Part shown: in pieces, positions 26,775 to 35,144 of the stretch | Layout: the number at the start of each line of letters is the position of its first letter | Numbering within the stretch: position 1 is the stretch's first letter | Assembly (NCBI GenBank): GCA_030432635.1 | Contig: JAUIMB010000003.1 | Span: 270,825 to 334,824, forward strand | Direction: 5' to 3' | DNA from: Bacteroidia bacterium | GTDB taxonomy: Bacteria > Bacteroidota > Bacteroidia > Flavobacteriales > Flavobacteriaceae | DNA length: 64,000 nucleotides | Notes under the pieces: generated by a model | The model's input: only the letters and a program-made list of their open reading frames with translations | What the model was told of the DNA's origin: nothing | Databases searched by the model: none | Translations under genes and position numbers: made by a program

Positions 26775-27578
26775 CTACATCTGACTAAAAAACTCACGAT
26801 ATTCAAGGACTTTTTCAGGATTGTCCTTTATGTTTATTCGTAACAATTCATTTTCTTCTTCATCCAATTCGATCAAAAAAGCCTTGTCTCCTTGTTGATA
26901 CATTCTCAAGAACTTTACCATTTCGCCATTACTGTCATAAAACTTCATGGCATCAAAATCATCATAGTTTGAGTTGATGTGTTCTCTGATTACCACACCT
27001 TTTGAAATGTATTGCGTCATAGTTCTTCCGTTTTTGATAAAGCTTTGTGACGTAATATTTCCAATGATATCAAATGAAGTTGATTCTATAACCTTTTCGT
27101 CCTTGAATTTGGTTTCAGATTGAACCTGACCGCTTTCATAATAAGAAATAGTTGGGCCAATTAATACACCTTGGCTATATTTAGTTGCCTTTTGAAGTTT
27201 ACCCGAAGGAAAATAAGTGGACTCCTCACCATGTTTTTTTCCTTTAGCATAGTTGGCTTTGGAATACACTTCATTATTGTTATGAAAGGTTAGGTTAATA
27301 CCATTCAGTAAGCCTTCAGAAACACTGAACTCTTCTGCTTTACCAAATTTGTTGCTAATGACATAATAACCATTCATTATTTCACCAGACTCAAGGCGAT
27401 ATACTGAAATACCATCATAAGAATCAATCATATAACCATTCCGTTCCAGAAAAATAAAATCGTCCTTGGACTGTTCTAATTTTTCCTTACAGGAAACAAT
27501 CATTACAGTAATGACTAAAACAGAGATGTTTCTATGAATAAAAGCTCTAGAAAAATACAAATTAATACTGTGTGCCAT
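26775..27578 (-). CDS. Lipoprotein with MORN/YwqK-like repeats
   Basis: A 267-residue protein starting at the ATG at 27578 (a second ATG lies just before it at 27581). The hydrophobic segment ISVLVITVMIVSC gives a lipobox with Cys near 29. The body has repeated Y-x-x-G-x-x-x-G-x patterns (YAKGKKHGEESTYFPSGKLQ, YSQGVLIGPTISYYESGQVQ) typical of the MORN variant in proteins labelled YwqK antitoxin component. Function is unknown in Bacteroidota, and there is no toxin gene nearby. Its start overlaps the end of the AhpD-like gene by 17 nt, so co-translation is likely. Confidence 0.72.
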   Translation of the reverse strand: MAHSINLYFSRAFIHRNISVLVITVMIVSCKEKLEQSKDDFIFLERNGYMIDSYDGISVYRLESGEIMNGYYVISNKFGKAEEFSVSEGLLNGINLTFHNNNEVYSKANYAKGKKHGEESTYFPSGKLQKATKYSQGVLIGPTISYYESGQVQSETKFKDEKVIESTSFDIIGNITSQSFIKNGRTMTQYISKGVVIREHINSNYDDFDAMKFYDSNGEMVKFLRMYQQGDKAFLIELDEEENELLRINIKDNPEKVLEYREFFSQM

Positions 27579-28164
27579 CATGTTTTCCTTTTTCCCAACC
27601 ATGTTTGCCTAAGTACTGATCTGCACTTTCAACTGCGCCAGATTCGATATTGGTTCCCATAGAATCATTCCAACGGTTGAGGTAACCAAAAAGGGAAATC
27701 ACTCCAAGCATTTCAACAATTTCACCTTCATCCCAATATTGGTACAAACGTTCCTTGATTTCGGCATTCACGGCATTTGGAACCTGACTTGCTGCTAAAC
27801 TGAAGTCTAATGCCACACGTTCGGCTTCAGAAAACGCAGAATGGGTCCGGTATTCCCATATATTATCGAGTTGCTCTTGCTCAGCACCATAACGTTCTGC
27901 TGCTCTTATGGCATGTGCTTGACAGTAGCGACAACCTGTGGCATTACTACTCACCCAAGCGATCATACGTTTAAGAGCGGAAGTTACTCGACCTTCATTT
28001 GCCATTACAGCTTTGTTCAGATTGATAAAGGCTTTTGAAATTGCTGGCCTGCGTTGCATGGTCAACACAGAATTTGGACAAAAACCTAAGGTTTCATTAA
28101 AGAATTCAGACAGTTTTTTGGTTTCTAAATCATGCTCTGGAGATAAAGGAGTTACTAATGCCAT
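27562..28164 (-). CDS. Carboxymuconolactone decarboxylase/AhpD-family protein (peroxidase-related)
   Basis: A 200-residue all-helical protein with the AhpD-like motif SNATGCRYCQAHAIRAA (Cys-x-x-Cys-x-x-His) near residue 75, which supports thiol-based peroxide or alkylhydroperoxide chemistry. The ATG at 28164 begins the conserved MALVTPLSPEHD; a longer frame from 28206 is not needed. It is divergent from the OsmC gene only 57 nt away. That pairing of two thiol-peroxide families suggests a shared oxidative-stress role, which is an inference. Confidence 0.85.
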   Translation of the reverse strand: MALVTPLSPEHDLETKKLSEFFNETLGFCPNSVLTMQRRPAISKAFINLNKAVMANEGRVTSALKRMIAWVSSNATGCRYCQAHAIRAAERYGAEQEQLDNIWEYRTHSAFSEAERVALDFSLAASQVPNAVNAEIKERLYQYWDEGEIVEMLGVISLFGYLNRWNDSMGTNIESGAVESADQYLGKHGWEKGKHDGTQY

Positions 28165-28220
28165 TGGTTTGTTTTTTAGTGGTATTTTTGAGTTAACAAG
28201 TAACAAAAAAAACTTTAGAT

Positions 28221-28643
28221 ATGTCTCATAAAGTCATCACGCATTGGAAAGGAAACTTACAATTTGAATCTGATAATCCTAATGGAAAGCTTGTCACTAT
28301 GGATACCTCTCCTGAACATGGCGGACATAATTCAGGTTTGAGTCCGAAAGCCATGATGCTGTCTTCATTGGCAGGTTGTTCTGGGTTGGATGTGGTTTCC
28401 ATTTTAAAAAAAATGAAAGTCCCTTTTTCAGATTTTAGAATGGATACCTATGGTGAATTAACCGATGAACATCCAAAATATTACCATACCGTTTCTGTGG
28501 AATACCATTTTTACGGTCAAGATTTGGATGAGGCAAAGATTAAAAGAGCGGTTGATCTTTCTATAGAAAAGTATTGTGGTGTGATGGAAATGTTCCGTCG
28601 ATTTTCTGAAGTAAAAACATCCATCCATTACCACAACGTTTAA
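28221..28643 (+). CDS. OsmC-family peroxiredoxin-like protein
   Basis: A 140-residue OsmC/Ohr-fold protein that reduces organic hydroperoxides with two cysteines: one in LSSLAGCSGLDVVSIL (near residue 53) and one in KYCGVMEMF (near residue 119). The N-terminus HWKGNLQFESDNPNG and central EVSVEYHF-like strand fit the family. It is separated from recJ by 22 nt on the same strand, so the two may be co-transcribed. Confidence 0.9.
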   Translation: MSHKVITHWKGNLQFESDNPNGKLVTMDTSPEHGGHNSGLSPKAMMLSSLAGCSGLDVVSILKKMKVPFSDFRMDTYGELTDEHPKYYHTVSVEYHFYGQDLDEAKIKRAVDLSIEKYCGVMEMFRRFSEVKTSIHYHNV

Positions 28644-28665
28644 CGAAAATTTTCTATATTAGTGC

Positions 28666-30351
28666 ATGCGTTGGACCTTAAAACCTAAACCAGACCAACA
28701 AACGGTTATTCATTTACGAGATCAGCTACAGATTGATCATAGCATTGCCAGTTTGCTGGTACAACGAGGCATTCAAACTTTTGATGAGGCCAAAGAGTTT
28801 TTTCGTCCAAGTTTAGACGATTTACACGATCCATTTCTAATGGAAGATATGGATAAGGCTGTAAAACGTATCGAAGATGCATTGCTCAACAATGAGAATG
28901 TTTTGGTCTTTGGTGATTATGATGTTGATGGAACAACTGCTGTTGCGCTAATGTCATCGTATTTGAAAACCAAATCTGATCAAATCGCTACCTATATTCC
29001 CGATCGATATGATGAAGGTTATGGTATTTCTTATAAAGGGATTGACTTTGCCCATGACAATGATTTTACACTAATCATTGCTTTAGATTGTGGTGTGAAA
29101 GCTACAGACAAGGTCGCTTATGCCTCAGAAAAGGGCATTGATTTTATCATTTGTGATCATCATAGACCTGGTGATGAACTGCCTAAAGCAGTTGCAGTAT
29201 TAGATCCTAAACGTGATGACTGTAAGTATCCTTACAAAGAATTATGTGGTTGTGGTGTCGGATTCAAACTTATTCAAGCTTTATCCTCGAAAGAAGGGTT
29301 AACAGTTTCTGATTTAACAGAATATCTCGACCTTGTGGCTACAGCTATTGGTGCTGATATTGTTCCGATTACAGGAGAAAATCGGGTTTTGGCCTATTTT
29401 GGATTGCAGGTGATTAATGCTCACCCAAGACCAGGAATACAAGCCATTATTCAACATCTGGAAAAGAAAGAACTTACGATTACCGATGTAGTCTTCATCA
29501 TAGCTCCACGAATAAATGCTGCAGGTCGAATGAAACACGGAAACCATGCTGTGGCTTTGTTAACTGAAACAGATGAGTTCTTGGCAGAAACCTATGCAAG
29601 TGAAATCAACACCTTCAACCTCGATAGACGAGAAGCGGATAAGCAAATTACCGAGGAGGCCTTGGTTCAAATTACTGAAAACAAAGAGAAAGACAGATTG
29701 ACTACTGTAGTCTATAACGAATCCTGGCATAAAGGCGTGATCGGTATTGTAGCGTCAAGATTAATCGAAACCTATTACAGGCCAACCTTGGTGTTTACCA
29801 AAAGTGGAGATAAACTTGCCGCATCTGCCAGATCGGTCAAGGGTTTCGACGTCTACAATGCGCTAGAGGCTTGCAGTGAACATATTGAACAATTTGGTGG
29901 TCATAAGTACGCGGCAGGCCTTACTTTAAAAGCGGAAAATTATGAGATTTTTAAACAAGCCTTTGAAGATGAAGTGACCAGAACTATTGATCGACACTTG
30001 CTTACTCCTGAAATTAAAATCGATTCCCAAATTGAACTAACTGAAATCACGCCAAAATTTTATCGCATCATTCGCCAATTTTCACCTTTTGGACCAGGCA
30101 ATATGACGCCAATTTTTATGACGCAACATGTAAAGGATTCCGGTTATGGCAAATGTGTTGGAGAAGACGATAAGCATTTGCGATTAACGGTAATACAAGG
30201 TCGTTCTAAATTTGTCGGTATAGGTTTCAATTTGGGCAACAAGCTCAACTTGATTAAAAACGGAAATGCTTTTGATATTGTGTATTCAATCGACGAAAAT
30301 CATTGGCAAGGTCAAGTCAGTCTTCAATTAAAGTTGCGCGACATAAAGTGA
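28666..30351 (+). CDS. recJ: Single-stranded-DNA exonuclease RecJ
   Basis: A 561-residue 5'-3' single-strand exonuclease in recombination and base-excision or mismatch repair. DHH phosphoesterase motifs: GDYDVDGTTA near residue 83, LDCGVKA near 141, CDHHRPGDELP near 163 and CGCGVGFKL near 190. A DHHA1 domain follows at about 350-450 (SARSVKGFDVYNALEAC, EQFGGHKYAAGLTL) and an OB fold ends the protein. Length is normal. Confidence 0.95.
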   Translation: MRWTLKPKPDQQTVIHLRDQLQIDHSIASLLVQRGIQTFDEAKEFFRPSLDDLHDPFLMEDMDKAVKRIEDALLNNENVLVFGDYDVDGTTAVALMSSYLKTKSDQIATYIPDRYDEGYGISYKGIDFAHDNDFTLIIALDCGVKATDKVAYASEKGIDFIICDHHRPGDELPKAVAVLDPKRDDCKYPYKELCGCGVGFKLIQALSSKEGLTVSDLTEYLDLVATAIGADIVPITGENRVLAYFGLQVINAHPRPGIQAIIQHLEKKELTITDVVFIIAPRINAAGRMKHGNHAVALLTETDEFLAETYASEINTFNLDRREADKQITEEALVQITENKEKDRLTTVVYNESWHKGVIGIVASRLIETYYRPTLVFTKSGDKLAASARSVKGFDVYNALEACSEHIEQFGGHKYAAGLTLKAENYEIFKQAFEDEVTRTIDRHLLTPEIKIDSQIELTEITPKFYRIIRQFSPFGPGNMTPIFMTQHVKDSGYGKCVGEDDKHLRLTVIQGRSKFVGIGFNLGNKLNLIKNGNAFDIVYSIDENHWQGQVSLQLKLRDIK

Positions 30352-30392
30352 TTGAATAAGATTTTATTAATCCATCTGAATAACTTTTTATC

Positions 30393-30400
30393 TACCTTTA
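30393..30400 (+). promoter_or_regulatory. Probable -7 box for the MFS transporter gene
   Basis: TACCTTTA (one mismatch to TAnnTTTG), 24 nt upstream of the TTG start. Confidence 0.35.
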
Positions 30401-30423
30401 CGGTCTAATTCACAGTTTCAAGT

Positions 30424-31710
30424 TTGCCTAAAAAAGATCCATACGCAGCACTGCGCTACAGAGAGTTCAATATTTTTATTTTAGTCCGATTTGCTTTAGT
30501 GTTTGCTTGGTCCATGCAATTCGTGATAATTGAATGGCAAGTCTACGCCTTGACCAAAGACCCAATATATATTGGCATTATTGGTTTAATGGAAATTATC
30601 CCAGCTTTAAGCATGGCATTGTTTGCAGGACATATTGTTGATCAGCGAGAAAAACGAAACTTATTAGCCACTTGTATCGCCTTATTTTCCTTGATTAGCT
30701 TTGGGCTATTTTGGATTACTTCGCCATCAATTACAGCGAGTTGGTCTGTAAACCACATTTTATATTGCATCTATGGCTTTGTGTTTTTTGGAGGCTTGTT
30801 GCGATCCTTTTTTGGGCCGACTATCTTTTCTTTAGTTGCTTTGATCGTTCCGAAAAAGGTCTATCCAAATGCAGCTACTTGGAATAGTTCAACATGGCAA
30901 ATGGCTCGTGTTTTGGGTGTAACTTTTGCGGGCTTTTCTATTGGTTGGCTTGGTGTCGATGATCAATCAGGTGTACATTGGTCACTTTGTATTGTCTTTG
31001 TTTTGGTCATGTTTTCATTAGCGATGTTATATCGAATAAATCGAAAACCGATTCTAAATCCCAATATTGGAGAGCCAGTGGTTAAGAGTTTAAAGGAAGG
31101 CGTATCGTTTGTGTTTAAAACCAAAGCCATTCTTGGTGCACTGACTTTAGACATGATTTCTGTATTATTTGGAGGTGCTATTGCCTTAGCAGCTGTTTTT
31201 GCTACCGATATTTTAAACGTCGGTTCGGAAGGCTTCGGAATACTTGTAGCGGCTCCAAATGTTGGGTCATTTTTAACAATGTTGGTGACAGCTTATATTC
31301 CGATTGTTAGAAAGGCTGGGATGAAGTTACTCGTTGCTGTGTTCGGTTTTGGTTTGAGCATCATTGCTTTTGGGTTATCTACTATTTTTTGGATTTCAGT
31401 TGCGGCACTCTTCCTTAGTGGTGTGTTTGATGGTGTATCGATGGTAATTCGTCAAACCATACTTCAGCTAAAAACGCCAGATCATATGAGAGGTCGTGTT
31501 TCATCAGTTAATTCTATGTTTGTTGGGTCATCCAATGAATTGGGAGCTTTTGAAAGCGGACTAACAGCGAAACTTATGGGAACAGCAACAGCAGTGGTTT
31601 TTGGAGGTACGATGACCTTAATCACGGTAATTTCGACAGCATTGGTGTCTCCAACCTTCCGTAAGTTGGATTTAACCGAAGATATGGAGGCTAATGATAA
31701 GGAAGACTAA
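30424..31710 (+). CDS. Major facilitator superfamily transporter (MFS_3/EntS-like)
   Basis: A 428-residue inner-membrane protein with about 12 transmembrane helices. The loop motif GHIVDQREKRNLL between TM2 and TM3 is the MFS motif A equivalent. The overall pattern, with KVYPNAATWNSSTWQMARVLG and DHMRGRVSSVNSMF, matches the EntS-like MFS_3 exporters. The substrate is unknown. It starts at a TTG and ends flush against the convergent lpxH stop, with no bases between. Confidence 0.85.
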   Translation: MPKKDPYAALRYREFNIFILVRFALVFAWSMQFVIIEWQVYALTKDPIYIGIIGLMEIIPALSMALFAGHIVDQREKRNLLATCIALFSLISFGLFWITSPSITASWSVNHILYCIYGFVFFGGLLRSFFGPTIFSLVALIVPKKVYPNAATWNSSTWQMARVLGVTFAGFSIGWLGVDDQSGVHWSLCIVFVLVMFSLAMLYRINRKPILNPNIGEPVVKSLKEGVSFVFKTKAILGALTLDMISVLFGGAIALAAVFATDILNVGSEGFGILVAAPNVGSFLTMLVTAYIPIVRKAGMKLLVAVFGFGLSIIAFGLSTIFWISVAALFLSGVFDGVSMVIRQTILQLKTPDHMRGRVSSVNSMFVGSSNELGAFESGLTAKLMGTATAVVFGGTMTLITVISTALVSPTFRKLDLTEDMEANDKED

Positions 31711-32475
31711 TCAAGAATAAGTCTTCAAGGTCATTTCATTTCCGTCGAAAACACCATAGGTATAATATTGAATCCAATCACCAAGATTTATGTATTTAGA
31801 TTGGTCATTGAGATCAATCTCCAAGGGTAAATGACGATGACCAAACACGAAATAATCGCGGTGTTTATGTTCTAATTTTCGTTTGCAGTATTGAACCAAC
31901 CATTCCTTGTCGTCTCCTAAAAATTTGGCATCCTCATCGCCAGAAATCATTTTGTTTTTAACCGACATATAATGCCCTAAACGCATACCAAAATCAGGAT
32001 GAAGCAAACGCTTGAACAACCATTTGCAAATGGGATTTGTAAACACTTTTTTCATGCGTTTATAGCCTTTGTCTCCTGGACCCAAACCATCTCCATGACC
32101 GATAAAAAAAGTTTTATCATTAAATGTGAATTCCTTTGGTTTATGATACACAGGAATATTGAGTTCTTCCTCAAAATAACCATTCATCCAGAGATCATGA
32201 TTGCCAACAAAGTAGAAAATTGGAATTCCTGAATCTGAAATTTCAGCCAGCTTGCCTAGTGTTCTGGTAAAACCTTTTGGGACAACGCGACGATATTCCA
32301 TCCAGAAATCAAATAAATCACCTAACAGAAAAATTGCTGCAGCATCTTTTTTTATGTCATCCAACCAAGCCACGAATTTTTTTTCACGTGGAAGAGAGGC
32401 CTCTTTGGTTGGTGCACCAAGATGGTTATCACTTGAGAAGTAAATGTTCTTTCCTTTTGGTATTTGGATTTGCAT
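31711..32475 (-). CDS. lpxH: UDP-2,3-diacylglucosamine diphosphatase-type phosphoesterase
   Basis: A 254-residue calcineurin-like metallophosphoesterase. Metal motifs run in order: FSSDNHLG (D-x-H), LLGDLFDFW, FVGNHDLWM, GHGDG and FGHRHLP. It resembles LpxH, which hydrolyses UDP-2,3-diacylglucosamine to lipid X in lipid A synthesis, and its bacteroidal relatives, so that role is likely although the family holds other hydrolases. It follows queD on the same strand with 51 nt between them, which contain an inverted repeat. Confidence 0.85.
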   Translation of the reverse strand: MQIQIPKGKNIYFSSDNHLGAPTKEASLPREKKFVAWLDDIKKDAAAIFLLGDLFDFWMEYRRVVPKGFTRTLGKLAEISDSGIPIFYFVGNHDLWMNGYFEEELNIPVYHKPKEFTFNDKTFFIGHGDGLGPGDKGYKRMKKVFTNPICKWLFKRLLHPDFGMRLGHYMSVKNKMISGDEDAKFLGDDKEWLVQYCKRKLEHKHRDYFVFGHRHLPLEIDLNDQSKYINLGDWIQYYTYGVFDGNEMTLKTYS

Positions 32476-32489
32476 ATTGTTTCCTGTTT

Positions 32490-32522
32490 AGATCTACTGG
32501 GTTTTCAAAACCAAGCAGGTCT
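32490..32522. repeat. Inverted repeat between queD and lpxH
   Basis: AGATCTACTGGGTTTT and AAAACCAAGCAGGTCT flank a single base and pair over about 14 of 16 positions. No T run follows on either strand, so it is not a typical terminator. It could be an RNA processing site or a protein-binding palindrome. Confidence 0.5.
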
Positions 32523-32526
32523 CATT

Positions 32527-32976
32527 TTAATTATCTGAAGCAAACCATTGCGCATAAGACGTTGCTGTCTCTTGAAGCTTTAAGGAATGTAACTTAATAT
32601 TTTCAGGTAGACGCGTCTTTATTTTTTTAGCAAAATCAATGACCATCATTTCACTTGTAGGCTGATAATCGACCAATAACACATTATGTCCTCGGTCTTT
32701 TAATTCTTTTGCTAACTCAATGTGAGGCGTGTTTTTGTTGAAAACCGTTGCGTGATCAAAGACATTGACAATTTCCTCTTTAACGATTTTTTTAAGATCA
32801 CCAAAATCGATGACCATTCCATATTTCACGTGAGAAGTGTCACCAATGGGTTGCCCTATTACAGTGACATCCAATCGGTAACTATGACCATGGACGTTTT
32901 TACATTTGCCGTCGTAACCGTAGAGCGCATGGCCAGTTTCGAAAGAAAACTGTTTAGTAATACGAATTGTACTCAT
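32527..32976 (-). CDS. queD: 6-carboxytetrahydropterin synthase (QueD/PTPS family)
   Basis: A 149-residue zinc enzyme that makes 6-carboxy-5,6,7,8-tetrahydropterin from dihydroneopterin triphosphate, for queuosine and related deazapurines. Zinc ligands are His16, His29 and His31 (VHGHSYRLDV) and Cys25 is the catalytic cysteine. The Glu of LKLQETATSYA near the C-terminus completes the site. Its ATG overlaps the stop codon of the 32-residue membrane protein by one base, so the two are translationally coupled. Confidence 0.93.
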   Translation of the reverse strand: MSTIRITKQFSFETGHALYGYDGKCKNVHGHSYRLDVTVIGQPIGDTSHVKYGMVIDFGDLKKIVKEEIVNVFDHATVFNKNTPHIELAKELKDRGHNVLLVDYQPTSEMMVIDFAKKIKTRLPENIKLHSLKLQETATSYAQWFASDN

Positions 32977-33074
32977 TACCTACGTTTGTTTCGATTAATG
33001 AAATAAACCACAACCAAAACAATTCCTAATAGGAGGAAGAGTCCATTTCCGCTTAAAAAAGACATGATATCCAT
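32976..33074 (-). CDS. Very small membrane protein (32 residues)
   Basis: An open frame of 33 codons: a short polar N-terminus (MDIMSFLSGNG), one transmembrane helix (LFLLLGIVLVVVYFI) and a basic tail (NRNKRR). The stop shares one base with the queD start, and the frame lies 3 nt from the next small frame. The positive C-terminus predicts an N-out, C-in helix. No family known to me, but the packing and sequence character make it likely to be real. Confidence 0.6.
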   Translation of the reverse strand: MDIMSFLSGNGLFLLLGIVLVVVYFINRNKRR

Positions 33075-33077
33075 TGT

Positions 33078-33227
33078 TTACTTTTTAGATTTGTTTTTAA
33101 AATAGAGAAACACAAAAAATGCGATTAGTATTACCACAATATAGGGTAAATTTTGACCTATGGCATAACCAATACTATAACCTGTATCATAAGCAGTCGA
33201 GTCTTGCAGCAGTATGCTTAGAAGCAT
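33078..33227 (-). CDS. Very small membrane protein (49 residues)
   Basis: A 50-codon frame: an N-terminal hydrophobic or amphipathic part (MLLSILLQDSTAYDTGYSIG), one transmembrane helix (LPYIVVILIAFFVFLYF) and a lysine-rich tail (KNKSKK). Its stop lies 3 nt before the ATG of the 32-residue frame, and it follows the MATE gene by 24 nt on the same strand, so it is probably part of a MATE-small-small-queD-lpxH unit. A GxxxG-like spacing (GYSIGYAIG) could allow helix packing. No known family. Confidence 0.6.
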   Translation of the reverse strand: MLLSILLQDSTAYDTGYSIGYAIGQNLPYIVVILIAFFVFLYFKNKSKK

Positions 33228-33251
33228 TTGTTTCAAAAGTTTTGTTCAAAG

Positions 33252-34586
33252 TTAAGTCTTTTGAACAAGTGGTAAAAATAGTTGCCTGAATTTTAAGATT
33301 AATGGCACACCTCTAGCGACAATCCAAAATGTCAAGGCTATAAAGACAGCATATAATTTTAGATCGTAGTTGTCAAGTAAAAATAATATGGGTATGAACA
33401 CTAATCCTGTAGAGAGTAATAAAAGGTTTCTCAAAAACTTCATCTTTCCCATACCCTTGAACATTCCATCAAAAATAAAAGCAAGTGCACAAAAAGGTTG
33501 CATGGCCAAAACAATCCAAAACACCTTATAAAACTGTTCTAGTACCGCTTGATCCTTGGTGAAAATCGATCCAATGAAGCTATAGGATAATAATCCGATA
33601 AAGCTAAGGACAATCCCAATACCGATACCACACTTGATTAAAAACTGACTTAACTCAACGAGCTTTTTATAGTCTTTTGCACCAAGAAACTTTCCGGATA
33701 GAATATTTCCAGCACTAGCATAACCATCAATTATAAAGGCTCCAAGAAACCATAAATTAATGGCGATAGTGTATGCAGCAATATATGCTGTGCCATAGGA
33801 TGTGGCAAATCGTGTCGCGAAATAGAGGGTTGCATTGAGAGCCAATGTGCGTACAAACAGATTAAGAATCATGGTAATGAAGTTGCCAATTTCGGCATTA
33901 AACGGAAATGTAATACGCAATGTAATATCTGTTTTTTTCAATAAGAAATAAGCCGATGTTAAAGCCATGGTAATTTGAGCTATAACACTAGCCCAAGCTG
34001 CTCCCTTGATATGCATAGGTGCAATGAAACCCTCAATACCATATACAAGAACAACATCTAACACAATGTTAACGATTGTACCCACAATCGCAATGACCAT
34101 CGGGTAAAATGTGTTTTGTAAGCCTCTAAATGTTCCAAAGATGGCAATCGTGAATAAGGTGAATGGAAATCCGAAAACTCGAATACCGTAGTAATTCACA
34201 CTATAATCCAAAATGAGATTTGAAGCGTTGTACAGTTTAAATATTTGAGAAGCGAAAGGAAGTGTAACCATAATGATTACAATGCTTAACGAGGTTATGA
34301 TAAAAATAGCTTGGGCAGGAAGGTTTTTTACCTTGTCCAGTTGATTAGCTCCTAAGTGCTGTGATACGATAGATGAGATTGCACTTCGCGTTTGTCCCAA
34401 TACCCAAATAAGCATCGAAATAAATGTGCCAACAATCCCTACAGCTGCTAGAGCTTCTGCCGAATTATAGTCTACGTTTCCAATAATTGCAGTGTCTGTT
34501 AATGACAGAATGGGTTCTGCTACTCCCGAAATGAGTGCAGGAATGGCCAGTTTGTTAATGCTTTTAAGAGTAATATCTGGTTTCAA
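33252..34586 (-). CDS. MATE-family efflux transporter
   Basis: A 444-residue protein with 12 predicted transmembrane helices in two six-helix bundles, matching MATE (DinF/NorM-like) antiporters that use Na+ or H+ to export cationic drugs. The typical loop LSLTDTAIIGNVDY appears near the N-terminus, and QNTFYPMVIAIVGTIVNIVLDVVLVYG in the middle. It starts in a 4-nt overlap with the GNAT gene (ATGA type), so the two are coupled. Substrate unknown. Confidence 0.92.
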   Translation of the reverse strand: MKPDITLKSINKLAIPALISGVAEPILSLTDTAIIGNVDYNSAEALAAVGIVGTFISMLIWVLGQTRSAISSIVSQHLGANQLDKVKNLPAQAIFIITSLSIVIIMVTLPFASQIFKLYNASNLILDYSVNYYGIRVFGFPFTLFTIAIFGTFRGLQNTFYPMVIAIVGTIVNIVLDVVLVYGIEGFIAPMHIKGAAWASVIAQITMALTSAYFLLKKTDITLRITFPFNAEIGNFITMILNLFVRTLALNATLYFATRFATSYGTAYIAAYTIAINLWFLGAFIIDGYASAGNILSGKFLGAKDYKKLVELSQFLIKCGIGIGIVLSFIGLLSYSFIGSIFTKDQAVLEQFYKVFWIVLAMQPFCALAFIFDGMFKGMGKMKFLRNLLLLSTGLVFIPILFLLDNYDLKLYAVFIALTFWIVARGVPLILKFRQLFLPLVQKT

Positions 34587-35083
34587 AAGATCAATTCATA
34601 ACAATAAAACGGATGTTCGCTTTGCTTCGGAAAGTAAATGTTCCCTAAACGCTTGTAGCCACGAAGTTCGTAAAATTTTTGGTTTCTATGGTTCTGTGAG
34701 AAGGTGTCCAAACGAATAGAACTATAAGATTTTTCTATGGCAAACCGTTCAGCAAAATTCATTAACTGTTGCGCATAGCCTTGCCCTTGAAAATTTGGGT
34801 GCACTGCTAGTCGATGCACATATAGGTTATCCGCATTAGGTGTTAACCATTGTATAGGCCTATACGCTTCATCCATCACTTTGGATATTACGATGCAGCC
34901 TATGATTCGGTTGTCAACCTCGAGAATATAAAGCTCATTTCGCTTGGCATCCTGATGAAATGCTTCAGGATTTGGGTAGCGTTCGTTCCACTGAAAAATG
35001 CCTTGGCTAATCATATGTATAGCACATGCTTTTGTTATTTCCATAATTGAAGGAATGTCTTGATACCTGCCTTTCCGAATCAT
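34583..35083 (-). CDS. GNAT-family N-acetyltransferase
   Basis: A 166-residue acyltransferase with the acetyl-CoA motif VHPNFQGQGYAQQLMNFAE near residue 100 and the C-terminal NHRNQKFYELRGYKRLG. The substrate cannot be inferred; small-molecule amines or ribosomal protein N-termini are typical. It is translationally coupled to the MATE exporter, which hints at, but does not show, a resistance role. It is divergent from the stress-protein gene. Confidence 0.88.
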   Translation of the reverse strand: MIRKGRYQDIPSIMEITKACAIHMISQGIFQWNERYPNPEAFHQDAKRNELYILEVDNRIIGCIVISKVMDEAYRPIQWLTPNADNLYVHRLAVHPNFQGQGYAQQLMNFAERFAIEKSYSSIRLDTFSQNHRNQKFYELRGYKRLGNIYFPKQSEHPFYCYELIF

Positions 35084-35093
35084 AATTAATAAT

Positions 35094-35101
35094 TACCTTT
35101 G
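35094..35101 (+). promoter_or_regulatory. Probable -7 box for the universal stress protein gene
   Basis: TACCTTTG matches TAnnTTTG exactly. TTTC at 35072-35075 lies 18 nt upstream as a possible -33. The ATG is 43 nt downstream. Confidence 0.5.
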
Positions 35102-35144
35102 CCAAATAAAATTGTAGCACAAAGCTACTTTTAATTCGTTACAT

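Noticed and set aside
26775..27602. A YwqK-type antitoxin of a toxin-antitoxin pair
   Set aside because: The label comes from repeat similarity only; no toxin gene is adjacent and the protein is a lipoprotein.
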